Notes: generated from the sequence alone by a model not told the origin. A DNA stretch of 64,000 nt from Neurospora intermedia (GCA_037102815.1 BTPP01000007.1:1984001-2048000), one strand, 5' to 3'. Counted from the first letter of the stretch, positions 12,838 through 25,610 are shown. Made by a program: numbers and translations.

Positions 12838-13940
12838 TACTCCACACGCAATTTAACTAGTACATAGAAGTCGCACAGCCGGAGCCAATAATATTTTATA
12901 GTAATATATCTATATTTCTTAGCTATATCGAATATCGCTAATATAACTAGTATTTGCACCAATACGTAAAATTATCGTTATTTTGCATGCATATAGATTA
13001 TTTACACTAGAAATCATATTTAACCTCCTTACAATTAGAATCCCCATACTACTCCTCCTCACTACTATCGTCGTCGTCGTCGTCGTCGTCTTAAATAGTT
13101 TCATCCTTATACTCTTCGTACTCCTTATCCTCTTAATTCATTTATACCTATCGTCTATCGTTGGGGTGCTACTAGTCTGGATCCTTCTGTGTATTTACCG
13201 GCTTATCGTCTTCAACTTCAACCTCTTTAAAATTAATTTACTTATCCTTTAATAGTATAATACCCTTACTAATTAACTATAATACAATAGCATTATCTAC
13301 AACCTTCTTCCTCGCCTTATTAAATACCTATAGAGTATATAATTTAGAGGGATTACTAAGAGGTTGCTAATAGAGTAGCAAAATTATATTATTTGCAATA
13401 CGTTTACCCCCCAACCGCTTAACCTTTTTATCTATAGTTCTTTACTTCTCAATTTAAAAGTAATACTAATAGTTAACTCTCTCCTTACAATATTTAATAA
13501 TTAACCAATCTTTATTAGAGAGATAGGTATTATATAGTTTAATATATTCTTAAATCGTCTTTCTAAAAATTTTAAGAACCTTTAATCGTAATCTCTCGTT
13601 AACTAACCACGCTTTTTATACTATAATAAAACTACTAATCCATACTCTCAATACACTTTACTCTTATTGAAACTTATAATTATAGATATATTCGTCTTCT
13701 TTCTTAATAAGAATAATACGTTAGTATTTATCTATTATAGTATATAAACGGCCGTCTCTAATAATAATAGTACTGTTATACCTTAGTAAGCGGTTAATAT
13801 TACGAGAATTATATAGTATTTTATCAATCGCCTCCTCTTTATATTTATATTTAAATTCAACCTCCCTTACAACCACTAAATTAAGGGTATTATTAGCTTT
13901 ATCTCGCTTAGTAAGTACGTATAAGACCGTTGGTAATATA
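12838..13940. other. Non-transposase part of F1
   Basis: About 1.1 kb lies between the left terminal repeat and the transposase C-terminus. It contains a (TCG)n tract at 13068-13090, but the open frames over it look like repeat artefacts. It may hold a degraded second frame or long untranslated sequence. Nothing is identifiable. Confidence 0.5.
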
Positions 13941-13949
13941 GCGCAATCA

Positions 13950-15600
13950 CCCTTAATTATAAACGAAATCCATTAATCGATATAATTACTATACTCTTTA
14001 ATAGAAAGGAGGTTAAACGCTAGTATAATTATACTACTCTAATCTATTTGAGAATAACCCTTTTACTTTAATATAGAAGGCTCTAATACTATAGGGAGTT
14101 TACTTACTATAATAGTACTATTTACAATAGGGGGACTACTTAGTATAATAGTTTTATTAGATTCCTCTCCTAATATACGAAACTATAGTCTTTCTATCTC
14201 TATACTAAAATTAATAATCCCCTACTCAATAAAACGAGTAATATACCCTCGTCTTTATTTAATATATTTATTATTTATTAATAAGGTTAATGGATCGTAA
14301 AGGTTTAAAAGTATAAAATTAAAGTTAAAGGGACTTAAACTAATACACTTCTAAGTAAAGTAGACGTTCTTTATCTTTATTACCTTCTTACGCATTACTT
14401 TTAAATTATTAAGAAAGTCTAATTTATTATAATTAATATTATTAAAGGCGAGCTTCTTACGTATATTAATTTAATAAAAGTATTTATAAATCTAAAAGAT
14501 CCTAATATCGAGAGGTTGAAGGAAGTATATTAAATAGGGGGGCAGGAGAAAGAATATAGTATTATTCCTCCTATATTACTTATAGAACTCAATAGTACAA
14601 TAACTACTATAATTATCCAATATTAAAATTCGCCTCTCCTTTTTATTAAAGGGGCAAAAGTACTCCTCCTAATATTTAAATTAATCAAGCGTATACTAAT
14701 TATCTATATAACCTTATAAGGAGGCAGCAATAACTATCCCATCGTTAAAGGAATTATTAATATATTTATATATAATATTAATGCCGGGAAGTAAAACGAA
14801 GGGAGGGATAGTCCGACCAAATGCAAAAATAGCTTCAAAGATAGTAATAAAAATCCTCTAATCAAAGTTAACGGACTATACTTCGGTTATTTCACTATAA
14901 ATCTATACATAATAGGCCTTATCTAACACACCGACCCTAAAACCAAACTCGTCCCCATTCCATATATTATCTAACTTAACGTTATACTTAATAATAGTAT
15001 TATAGAAGAAATAAAAAACCTCTTCTATATTTACCCTAGTCTATAAAGCCTTATATACCTATACTATAAACTTCGTACATATACTATAGAAGTCTCCCTA
15101 TTGTAAATATCGTTATACCTAATAAACCGTAGTTCTTAATATATACTCTCTATTACCGTTATTATAATTAAATTTAATAATAGTAATTACTATAAATATT
15201 AGCCGTATTAATATAATCTCAATACCTAATTAACTAATTAATTTAATTCGTAAAGTCTCTAAATAATAATAGTACTAACTAATAAATATCTATATATTAA
15301 CCCAAACTTACAATATTAAATCCTCCTCTCTAATTAATAATTTATTAAGACCCCTATTCTCAACTAGAAAGTATACTCCCTTACAACAACTAACAACCTA
15401 TTTATATAAAACTCGAAATACCTTCGCTATATTTACTATAGTTTTAAATCCATTATTCTAAAATACTTTTACAACAGCTTAAATTCTCCCCTCCACTAGC
15501 AACATCTTTTAAATATTACTAATAATATCCTCGGTATTAGAAATTAAATTAACAAGCACTAATATAAGGCGTTTAAAGCCGCCGGCGGATTTACAAAATT
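13950..15600 (-). pseudogene. F1 transposase relic (DDE_1 superfamily, Fot1/pogo-like)
   Basis: Read on the minus strand, 15550-15200 resembles the N-terminal DNA-binding half of Fot1/pogo transposases. The region 14960-14330 carries the DDE_1 catalytic core: N-G-D-E-F-G-F-R-V-G-V (first acidic block, normally N-x-D-E-x-G-F) near 14960, a P-P-F-V-L-L-P-G block near 14780, a block corresponding to L-D-N-x-x-S-H near 14610, and a C-P-P block (L-P-P-H in the family) near 14550. Many RIP-type stops interrupt it. The enzyme would have excised and inserted the element by its terminal repeats. The remaining DNA on both sides (12840-13950, 15600-15950) has no protein I recognise. Confidence 0.8.
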
Positions 15601-16049
15601 AATAAGGTATAATACGATTAATAAAGGATATAACAACGGTAGGGTAATCTAACGGCGAGATAGAGGGAGGTAATATAGTAAAGGGACAGAGGGATTGAAT
15701 AAGGGGAATTAAATACAATCAAAACCGATTGCACGTAAATATAAGTATAATAATTAATATTATTAATTTAAGTAGGTATTTCAAAGTATAAGCAATTGGA
15801 ATATAAAAGAGTACAAATAGGTAGTACATAATCAAAGTATTAGGTAGTACGGGGAATTGGGCTAAAATTACACTATTGCATCTAAAAAAATATACAATTG
15901 AACAGAGCTATATTAATTTGCTAGTAAAATGGCAGTGTAGGGAAGTACCCCCAGTTTCCGGTACAAGTCGCTATTCATATACGAATCGCTGTCCCTAACT
16001 AGTGGCCCGCCCGCTAGTCAGATGGTCGATTTTGTAGACCTGACGAGTA

Positions 16050-19000
16050 GCGGCTATTAGTTTTAAAATTTATAATAGTAATAATAATTAAATTCCTAAT
16101 TCCGAAGGAGGGTTAATTATTATTATTAATAGCTTCTCCGTTAGTACCTATATTTCGGCCTACCGAACTTTAATTATACTACTCTTTAATTTATTAATAG
16201 GTAGCTAACCTCTAATTTATTATACTTAAATATAATTAGAAACCTAAATTACAATCCCCCGGACGAACCGGGCTTAATTTATCCGAATAAACCTTTCTTT
16301 AAAAGTCCGGACCCTTTTATTAAAGTAAAGGTCGAATAGTAGATAAAAGGTTTCCGTTTCTAAATTTCGTACCGGCGTAATTTTATATATTCTAGTAATA
16401 ATTTTCAAATATTTAATTTAATATTTTACTAATTTAATTACTATCCCCCAAAGTTTACTATAGACTTTAATCGGTTAGTAAAATACTAAGGCTCTATATA
16501 TAATAATATTATAAATATATTTAATATATATTTCCCTTACCCGAATAAAGGAATAACCCTATATTTTTACTATTAATTTCGTAAATATATTTATTTATAT
16601 TATTATTTTCTTTTTTACTACTTCCGTATAAACCCTATAATTAAATTTACAATCTAATTAAACCTTTAGGAATTATATTAATTCCGTTAATTAAAATACT
16701 ATTTCCTTAAATTAGAGAATTTCTATCTTTAGTACCCTCGTCCGTATAAAGTATATTAATTCCGTTTTAATTACTTCGAATTCTATACTTTTCGCCCCTA
16801 TCTATTCCGAATATACCTCCTATATTACTTATAGCGTCTAGCAATTTTCTTCGGTAATATAAACTACTACTATAATATTAGTATTATTAACGAAGCTAAT
16901 TATAATTATATTTAAAATTATTATTAACTTCTAATATAATAGAATAATAAAGAGAATAAATAAAATAGGGGAGAAGGGGGAGCCTTACGGTACTCTAATA
17001 ATAATTGTGTAGGGGCGGGAGGTTTTATCGTTAAAGAAGAGAAAGTTTCTTCTTTTAATAATAAAATTTATTATTTACCGAATAATTTATATTAGGAATT
17101 ATATTTCCTATAGAATATATAAAAATTATTTATAATTAATTCTATTGAACGCTCCTTTTAGATCTAGGAATATAAGGGATATTACAACCCCGAATTTTTA
17201 AACTATATATACTATATTAATAATTACCTAAATTATAAATTCTATTGAACGGCCTGCCTAATTACCTATTTAGCCCTTTAGTAGGAGGTTGAATTCTTCG
17301 GCTATTTATATAAACCTTTTAACTATAAACGCTTCGAAAATTTTTCCTATATTATTAAATAGTAATATTAACTTCTATACGCCCGCTAGCTTTTATTAGG
17401 CGGCGCTCTTCCCGGGCTTTTTAAAAATAATTACTTTTATATCCTTAAACCGCTATAGGAAATATCCGAATCGGAGGCTAACGGATATTAAGCGTACTAT
17501 AATTTACTAGAATAGTTACCTATATATCTTTAAAAATCTATTTAAATACTAATCGATCCTAAGGGTTTTATTAAATGCTATCCGGGAGAATACATCCTAA
17601 ATATCCTCTTCGTTAATTAATTCGCTAATAATTATCGGTTTAATACTATTTAATAATTTAATCTAATTTAATAAATAGTCTATTAGGACTTCTACCTTTA
17701 GAAAGAAATAATCGGCAAAAATCTCGGCCTTATTATTATAATTTCCAACTTCTACTACCCTTTTATAAATTTAAAAGGCTAATAATTTAAACGGGTCTAT
17801 TAATCTATAGCTTCGAATATAAGTCTATTATTCTAAGGGCTAAAGTTAATTCGGGTTCTTCGAAGCCTCGGCAACGCTATTGTACTACGTAGCCTACTAA
17901 ACTTTCGCAATTATCCTCTTCTTTTTTATTATAACTTTAATAAAGTCCCTCCAATTCAATACTATCTAATATCTAAACTACTCCTAATATATCCTCCGCG
18001 CTTCTTTTATTACTATTTTATATTCTAATATTTACTAATTTACTCTCCTCCCTCGATTTTTCTTCTAATATAAGACGAATTCTACTATAATACTTATAAA
18101 TTCTCCGTCGAATTTATAAAAAGCGAATTTAAAATCTTTTATTATATTAATCCTTTTTAGGACTAAAATTCATTTTTCTACTACCTCCTTCACTTTTACT
18201 ATATCTATAAAATTCCAACTATATCCTCCTTCCTTTTCTACTTTTTTATTTTTTCTTCCTACTTAGACCTAAATTTCCTAAGGGTAGTAGTCCGAACTAG
18301 TTTATTCGTACCTTTATATTCCCTAATATTTAGCTTCAACCCTAAGTAATAATTATATATAATCGATTATTCTATCCCTCTTTCTTTATATTATATTCCC
18401 GAACCTTATCGGTTTATTGCGGGGAATAAATAAATTAAATTTCTAATATTATACTTATATAAGGAAGTGAATAGCCCCTAAATTAATCCTATTCTCTAAA
18501 TCCTAATCGGAATAATAGAAATTATAATCCTTAATTACAATTAAATTTCCCGCTAGGGGCTCAACCTTAAGAAATTCAAAGAGCGGCAATTTTTATTAAT
18601 ATTCTAATATTCCTTATATAAAAATAGGAGAATAAATAGAAAAGACAATCGTTAAGTCCCTTAAACTCTTAAATATTACTATAGCCCAATCCTTTCCGGC
18701 TTAAAAATCTAGGCCCTTTAAATTCTATCTCTTATTTATATATATTACCGCCCTTCCCTTCTCTATATAATCGACCCCGAAATATCTTCCGCCTTTAGGA
18801 TAATAAATATTTCTATTTAAATTTTTACCTAACTCCTAAATCGCTATAATATTATAAATCTCCTCTTATTCAAATAGAAGTTTCCTTCTCTTATACAATT
18901 TCCCTATATTCTAAGAGAATATTTTTAATTAAATTATTAATTACCCTAAAATAGGGTTCCTTCTAATCCTTCTACGGAGAATAAGGGTATTACTTCCCTA
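16050..19000 (-). pseudogene. L1 ORF2 (endonuclease-reverse transcriptase) relic
   Basis: This is the polyprotein that would nick the target and copy the LINE RNA. The apurinic-type endonuclease is marked by a degraded D-x-N-x-H-x-P-like block near 18540. The reverse transcriptase is marked by a Pro-Leu-Ser-Pro-Ile-Leu-Phe-type motif near 16985-16950 and the F-A-D-D-T box, now F-V-N-N-T, near 16905-16880. Extensive RIP stops are present. DNA transposon F1 interrupts the LINE at 16047, downstream of the reverse transcriptase core. I could not identify an RNase H domain. Confidence 0.65.
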
Positions 19001-19079
19001 GGGGGGGCTATAATTATATAAATACTATTACCGCTATATAATTAACTCCTTCTTACGTTTTAAAAGTATATATAAATAT

Positions 19080-20628
19080 TTATTAAACTTTAAAGGTTTA
19101 ACGACTTCAGTTAGAAGGATAGACCGACGATCTTTTTCGGCCGTCCCTTCTTTATAATTCCTCTAATATATCTCTCTAAGGTAATAATAATACAGAAATT
19201 AAGGGGAGCGTCCGGAAGGACGCCCTCGTCTATAATTTCTATTATTAACTCTAATACCCTTCCGGCCGGGTTCTTATAGGGGGCGAACGCCCGCAACCTT
19301 TTAGCATATATAATAAATGTTTTTATAATCGCCTTCCGGAAAATAGGGTACTCCTTATAATTATATATATAATAGCCCTTCTTCCTATATAATTTATAAT
19401 AAACAAATAATTTATTATTATTAAACAGACAATTTACTTCGCCGAAGTAATCTCCTTTATATTTAACTTCGCTATAGTAAGCGTAAATATTTTTTTAATA
19501 ATAGAATTTTACTATATATTTAATTCTCTAATATTTAAAATATTATTAAATATTACTTAAAGTTTAGAATAATTTATATAGGTATATACTACCGTCCTAA
19601 AAAAAGAGGTTATCCTAAAAGAAGTATACTATTAATATAGTAGCGACTTTTATTAAAAGTAGGCCTCTATTTTCTCTATCCCGTCTTTTCTATAACCGAA
19701 TTCTAATAATAGATATTTCCGGGTTCTTCTCCTTTACTATATTTAATATAACTTCCGCCGTAGTATAATTATTAATACTATTCTAAAGTACGCCCCGAAT
19801 TAATATACCTATAATATTTATAGTAATAAAAGTATCGGGGCCGAAAACTTCTTTAACCTATATTTAATTATACTAGTACTAATTACGTATAAATTCGTTG
19901 AATATAATTATATAATTTCTAATTATTAATATTCTAATAATTGTTCGAACTATTAAGCCAATATTCTTTTTATTTAAATATATAACTAAAATTATCTTCG
20001 TATCTTCGTTCGAACGGTTTATAAATTTAGTAGTAATTATTACTCCCTTAATAGTAAACTACCGCTCGAAATTATAGGGGATAAACTTTTTAATAGTAAT
20101 AAATAATTATTAGAGGGTAATATTAATTTTATTCGGGCTAATTTTCGCTACAATATCGGCCTAACGCTTCGGTACTTTCTAAATACCTTTCTTAATTTCC
20201 TTTAGAATATCCTTCTTCAAATTATCGGAATCCTTCTTAGTAATAAACTAATCGGTTCTAACCTTACTAGCCTCGGGTCGCGTAGACCTACTTTTTCCGA
20301 CGCGTACCTTCGTAAATTCGAAAAATAATTCTCAAACCTAACGACGGTCCTCGGTCGAAATAGTATCGTAATCCACAAACTTATTCACTCTAGTAATAAA
20401 CTTCTTTAATATTTTATTATCTTCCTCCGTTTTATCCGAAATTTTTATAATAAGTACGGCTTTAGGATTATTATATACTAAAATCTCTACGAGCGGGTTA
20501 TAAACGCTATTTTCGAATCTACGAATACCGCTATCGATAACTATCGGCAACGATAATACAACGCCGTCGCTACACTCGTCGTAGAACATCGTAAGGGACG
20601 TAAACGACCCTCCTAAGTCAATTGCCAT
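19080..20628 (-). pseudogene. L1 ORF1 (gag-like, zinc-finger) relic
   Basis: This is ORF1 of the LINE, an RNA-binding protein in related Tad-like elements. It starts at ATG 20628, with the N-terminus MAIDLGGSFTSL. The open part runs to 20338, where a RIP-type stop cuts it. The same frame stays legible to about 19110 and ends in a basic tail (KKGRPKK). By comparison with L2, a Cys/His-rich region lies around 19490-19340; most of its Cys and His codons are altered. The N-terminal DLGGSFTSL block is conserved in L2 and L3, which supports this start. Confidence 0.65.
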
Positions 20629-20693
20629 TATCAGTTTTCGTTTTAGAACACTCCTCGACCAGAAATCGGCGTTTCCGGTTTCAAAGCAGTTTT

Positions 20694-22640
20694 TTATAGA
20701 TATAATAGTAGAGGTATAATTAGACTAACCTCTACTAAAGAGAATTAAAGAGTATATTAGAAAAGTACTTCAATCGAATGTTTATACAAGTATTTATTAT
20801 ACCGATATATATAAAGAGTATAGTCTACTTAAACTACTAAACGTATTAGCGGAAAAAAAATATTATAAATAAATATATATATTAATAATTACCCCTAGAT
20901 TCTCATTACACCTGTAGTAAGGTATTATATATACAAAATCTCGGCCCGTTACTAGGCCGCCCTATATAACCTATATCGCTTTTGGGTACACAAAATTCGA
21001 ATCCATAGTCGAAACGAAAGGATAATTAATATATTTGAACAAAGACTAACAACCACCATACAAGCGACTTAAAAAGATAGCCGAAATTATTAATAGTAGA
21101 GATATTGAAAAATAGATTTTATAATACGAGTATATTATTTATACTATTCGATTCGTCCTATTGAATATATTTATACTATTTAATCCGAAATTGATATAGT
21201 AAATTAAAAACGTCGCCGGCTAAGCCCCTAGCCTCTTTGAATTATTAATTAACTAGGAGGATAAGATCAAATTGGGTTTAATAGAATTCAAATTTAGAGA
21301 TAAATTAATTATCAATTTATCTATTAACGCTATCTATCTGCGATTTTTAATTATTAGTAAATTCAAATTTACTACAATAAAGAAAATCTATTACCCTATC
21401 TCAATTAGTATTAACCTAAATACTAGCTAACTATATACCCTACCTCAAATATTTAAATCTATGCCCGATATCTTCCGCCGTACCCTATTAGATATATATA
21501 ATAAAGACTATAGTATACTATATATTAAGAGGTTTAGCCTAAGTATAATATAATATACGAAGTAGGTATCCTTTTTAAACGAGTAAGTCTATAATTATCC
21601 TTATCCTTACTATTCCTATCCCTACTATTCTTATCCCTATTTTTCCCTTAGCATTTTCCCCTATCCCTAGTATAGTTCCTCTATTCCTAGTATAGGTTCC
21701 GTCCTTACATTCCGTTATAGATTTCCAATCTCTTTTATATATAGCTTCCAATCTATATATTATACGTATATTATTATACGTATATTATATATATAATAAT
21801 AATAATATATCAAACCGTTAATATATTATTATATTATACCCCAATTATAGTATAGAAGCCTATTAGTACGTATAGGACTAAGAAAACTCTACAAAACAGC
21901 TCTAAAGATACCTCTAATTATCTATATATACCTAGTTAATAATAACTACTAATAATTTATATCTAAGGTCCTATAAACGCTATACTTTTAATATTAACAA
22001 TTATATTCGCTACTAATACAAACCTAATTTTAATTATATCGATTATATATTTATATATAATCAGAAGAATAAGTTAGAATACTATATCTTCCTTATACTA
22101 ACTAAAATACGAGTAGACGGTTATATCCGCACCCTCGATATTCTAGCAGTTTAAGACACCAACGAGGCTATTATTATTAGATTTCCAATTATTTAAACCG
22201 AGTATATTTATATTATTAATATTTCGAAGTTATTTAAATAGCACCCTTATTACTAGGCCACCTAAGCCTAAATCAACTAGGACATTATCGTAATATAATT
22301 GTAGTAGTATATTAATTTACTTATTATTATCCTTATAGTACCTAACTAATATAATAATAATCGGTAATATTAATATCTATTAATTATAATTCTAGTAACG
22401 TATAAATACTAGCTAGAACTAAATATAAATAATAATTCTTATAAACTAATAGATTATCGGATAGGTACAACGCTTTAATATACGGCCTTTTTCTTCTACC
22501 TCTTTCCTTATCGCCTCCTCTCATTTCGTTTAATACCCACTAATACACTATTACTAGCACCTATATTAATACTATATAGTTCGTCTTATATCGCCGTAAT
22601 TAATTGTCCTACCTAATTTATCTTTAGTAATAATACCTAC
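20694..22640 (+). pseudogene. U1: unrecognised coding relic, right part
   Basis: This continues U1 after L1; 20694-20707 is the second copy of the 14-bp L1 target. The + frame stays legible to about 21600. It then passes through a pyrimidine-rich Pro/Ser/Tyr region (21600-21720), and a second protein-like stretch runs from about 21900 to 22520. Whether both stretches belong to one reading frame is uncertain. Stops are of RIP type. CpA survives better than TpG on the + strand. No domain was recognised. Confidence 0.4.
21600..21820. repeat. Pyrimidine-rich and AT-rich low-complexity tract
   Basis: Imperfect repeats of a ccctatccctagtat-like unit (21600-21710) are followed by alternating TA/ATA runs with short palindromes (tatacgtata) at 21760-21810. 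Protein-like reading fades here. Confidence 0.6.
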
Positions 22641-22664
22641 TACTAATTATATTAATAATCAATA

Positions 22665-22935
22665 GCGTTACATAGAAAATAGTAATATTATTATATTGTA
22701 TTACATTATATTTAATTATATTTATACATTATATTGTACTATATTATACTAATTAACTACTAATTATACTAATATATAATAACATTGCGTAGAAAGAGCA
22801 ATATTATTATATCGTATTGCATTATATTGATTAACTACTAACTATACTAATAATTAATAATATTGCGTAGAAGATATTATATTATATTTAATCGCTAGTA
22901 TAATATATTATATTTAATCGTATTATATCGTACTA
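22665..22935. repeat. AT-rich degenerate tandem repeat
   Basis: There are two and a half irregular units, each opening with a gcgt(ta/ag)...agaa block (22665, 22787, 22865) followed by attattatat.gtatt.cattatat and aattaactacta. Unit lengths are unequal (about 122 and 78 bp). No coding is apparent. Confidence 0.65.
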
Positions 22936-22938
22936 GCA

Positions 22939-22955
22939 CCGGCGCGTAGCGCCGG
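22939..22955. other. Perfect GC hairpin CCGGCGC-gta-GCGCCGG
   Basis: A 7-bp perfect inverted repeat with a 3-base loop sits at the abrupt edge between an AT-rich repeat and a G-rich islet (22936-23040) that contains runs of three to five G. It could be a terminus, a structural element or a remnant of unmutated DNA. The function is unknown. Confidence 0.7.
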
Positions 22956-23040
22956 GTATATTGCCAGGTATACCGGGAAGGCGGGTCGGGGGTTGGAGGT
23001 CGGGGGTCGTCGGGTATAGGTACTGCCGCTGGACGGCACT

Positions 23041-23270
23041 ATAGGTAGTAATATATAGCGTAGGTAGTAAATGCTCAATAGTTTAATTCGCATTGCCTAG
23101 GGTACAACTCTATATGATTGATTGCGACTTCCTAATATAAACACCCACGGTCGCAGAGAGGGGGTTATACCTACTTAAAGTAGGATGTTTTTAACGGTTG
23201 ACCGACGGTTAAATCTAAATTATAGTTAACTAACGGTTTTGTTCTTCTATACAGGAAGGTACGATTTAAC
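23041..23270. other. Non-coding islet with little RIP
   Basis: CpA and TpG are both present here (for example near 23090-23150), in contrast to the flanks. I see no reading frame, RNA gene or repeat boundary. Confidence 0.4.
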
Positions 23271-23533
23271 CATCCTAAGACTGTTGCTGGACCGTACAAA
23301 GCTTTCCTAGAGCGCCAGCCAAGTAGCTACTATAGCCACCTTATTAACCGCTATAGCTATATTAAGGATCGCTATAATAACTACTATATAAACCGCTATA
23401 ATAGCCTTAATAACCACCTTAATAGCCAGTATCGTAACTAGCACTATAGCCCTAGTTATAACTATAGTCAATATAGCCACTTTAGTAGCTACAGCCAATC
23501 CTATCTTTATAGTATCTACGGCCGCCACCCCTA

Positions 23534-23618
23534 GTATTATTGTAGCCTCTATTGTTATAGCCTCTATTATTATAGCCTCTATTATTATAGCCTCTATTAT
23601 TATAGTTTCTATTGTTGG
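23534..23618. repeat. 18-bp tandem repeat encoding the U2 pentapeptide tail
   Basis: About five near-identical units of tattattatagcctcta lie in tandem. On the minus strand they encode repeats of the Asn-Asn-Arg-Gly-Tyr type. The units differ only at single bases. Confidence 0.85.
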
Positions 23619-25610
23619 GATAGCTTAGATTAAATACGTTTTCTTCCGTTAGTATAAGGTGCTATTTATTAGTTATAGGGTGATTGTCGGTCCTCCGTAG
23701 AGGAGGTAATTCGTTGGTATTTATAAGGGTGTCTTTAAGGTAATCTAAGTTAAGCGCCTTTACTAGTTAAATAACTTCAAGTATAAATTCTAAAGGTATA
23801 TTAATAAATTAATCCTATTTAACGCCTTTATAGTTTAGAGAAAAAGGTAGGCTCTTATACTTTCTACGTATTGCCCGGCGAAGGTTCTTATTAGTAACCC
23901 AAACTTTACCGGGTTAATGATTTGTATTTATAGCCCGTTTAGATTTAATAACTTTAAACTATAATATTCCTATATCCTAAAGTTTAGTTTCGATATAAAA
24001 TTAGGCAAGGGATTCCTTATTATTAAAGGTAGCTTCGTAATTAATATACTTAATAATATAGGAATAGACTTAATCGAAGGTATGTTTATTAATTTAATCC
24101 GAGATAAATTATTTAAAAGTAACCTTGTACTATAAATTCGGGGTATCTAAATTGTAATTGAGAATATATGGGTTATCCGAAATTATATCGTTGAAAAACG
24201 ACTGTATAATAATAATAAGGTAATAGGATTTCAAAGTCCGATGAGTATTTAAAGTATATTAGCGAAGGTTCTTAAACCTACTATTTCGAAGGTTGATTTA
24301 GAAATTATAAGCCCGTTTAATAATAGAGCTAGCGAACTAATTGTAATAGAATAAAAACAATAACTATCGGACCTCCTTATTAATTTTATTAATAATAGCT
24401 AAATCGTCCTTCAGTATAGTAATACCTCGAAGAATATTCGTATACAAACGAATTAATAGGAAATTAGGGTTAGGGATATAATAATAATCGTTGGTAATAG
24501 AGTTGTATTGTAAATAGGAAGGTACGCTAATCTTTCGAAGACTCTAAAGATTAATACGGATTAGCTTATAGAAATACTCTAGGTATACGTCTTCTAAACG
24601 CCCAATACTATTATACCTTCAGCGATTCTTAATATTTAAACCGCCGCCGCTACTACTATTATTATAAATAGGCGTTTCTGGCTGTCGGTTACCACGGCCA
24701 CTATAGCCACTACTATTACGACTAAATAGGCCAGATAGACTAGAAGGATTAGGAGTATTGGAAGGACTAAATTCTTTGTTATTGAAGGGACTAGGATTAT
24801 TAAAATTGCTAAGATCCTGATTATCGAAGGTACCAAATGGATTAGGAGTATTAGAAGGATTAGGAGTACCAATATTACTAAGATTATTATCTTCTTCTTC
24901 TTCTTCTTCTCCGAACTTAGTATTTAGAAATATACTTTTAATACCCATTGTTAAATGCCTAGTAATTTAGCTTCCGGTAATTATAATAAGCGGCTTTTAA
25001 ATATTAAGCGTAGTACTAGGTTTGGGTTTCGGTTTGAAGAATAACGGTAGAAGTAGCGCCCTTTTATTTTTATTCTTATTCCCTTACAAAGTATAAATCC
25101 TTTTAATTAGGTATTCTCCTACCTTCTATTCTTTATCTAAATTAGAGAATTCGTTTACTTTATTATTATTATTAAGGTTAATTAACTTGCCCTTATCCTA
25201 CTTGGCTTTCCTTTGTACCTCTACGTACTTCTTTTGTCTCGCTTTGTTTTTAGCCTCTTCGAATAATTTACTAAGATAGTCTTCTTTATTTAATTGGGCT
25301 TTCTCTTCTTCGGTTTAACGACGCTATTTAGTTTAACGATGTTCTTCGGCTTGACGACGTTCTTCGGTTTAACGAAACTATTCAGCTTAGCGGTATTGTT
25401 TAGCTTCGTTAATTAAACGGATACGTTCAGTATTTTGGCGAGCCTTTTCCTCCTATTAATGAATTTGCTTATTAATTTTTTCAATAGATGTAAGATATCA
25501 TATACCGAATTCGCTTCCGGAAGTTATATTTTAGTTATTACGTAATTGACTTTGAATTTGCGAAAATGAGGGTTACTTCCTTTTTTAAGGGGGTACAATT
25601 TTCTTTTTGC

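Larger units (their letters stand above)
12738..16047 (-). mobile_element. F1: Fot1/pogo-type Tc1-mariner DNA transposon, 3.3 kb
   Basis: This is a TA-target DNA transposon. TA flanks both ends (12736-12737, 16048-16049). The terminal inverted repeats start CTCGTCAGGTCTACAAAATC and match over 79 bp with three C/T differences, and more loosely to about 100 bp. The sister LINEs carry the empty site (ctctat-TA-gcgg in L2, reverse strand about 49640), which proves a clean insertion into L1. Each terminal repeat contains a perfect 8-bp hairpin CTGACTAG/CTAGTCAG (12764-12790 on the left) and a direct repeat of cagcgactcgta. At 3.3 kb it is clearly longer than classical Fot1 elements (about 1.9 kb). 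Confidence 0.92.
10446..20693 (-). mobile_element. L1: full-length Tad-like LINE, interrupted by F1
   Basis: This is a complete non-LTR retrotransposon on the minus strand. It is flanked by a 14-bp target duplication ttatagatataata (10432-10445, 20694-20707) and ends in a TATA-rich tail at its left (3') end. Without F1 it is 6.94 kb, the same as L2 and L3. Order: 5' UTR, ORF1, ORF2 (endonuclease, reverse transcriptase), a long 3' part of unknown content (12735-10570) and a conserved 3' hairpin. It is heavily RIP-mutated and has no intact frame longer than about 100 codons. Confidence 0.92.

Noticed and set aside
12919-13252. Small open frames on both strands over the TCG tract of F1
   Set aside because: A trinucleotide run is open in several frames; there is no sign of a conserved protein.
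23307-23528. 73-codon minus-strand frame of Ala/Val/Ile repeats
   Set aside because: It is an alternative frame over the Gly/Tyr-rich repeat tail of U2 and looks like a low-complexity artefact, not a membrane protein.
24636-24872. 78-codon minus-strand hydrophobic frame
   Set aside because: It lies within the longer 24619-24948 frame, which continues the U2 reading frame; a shifted-frame shadow.
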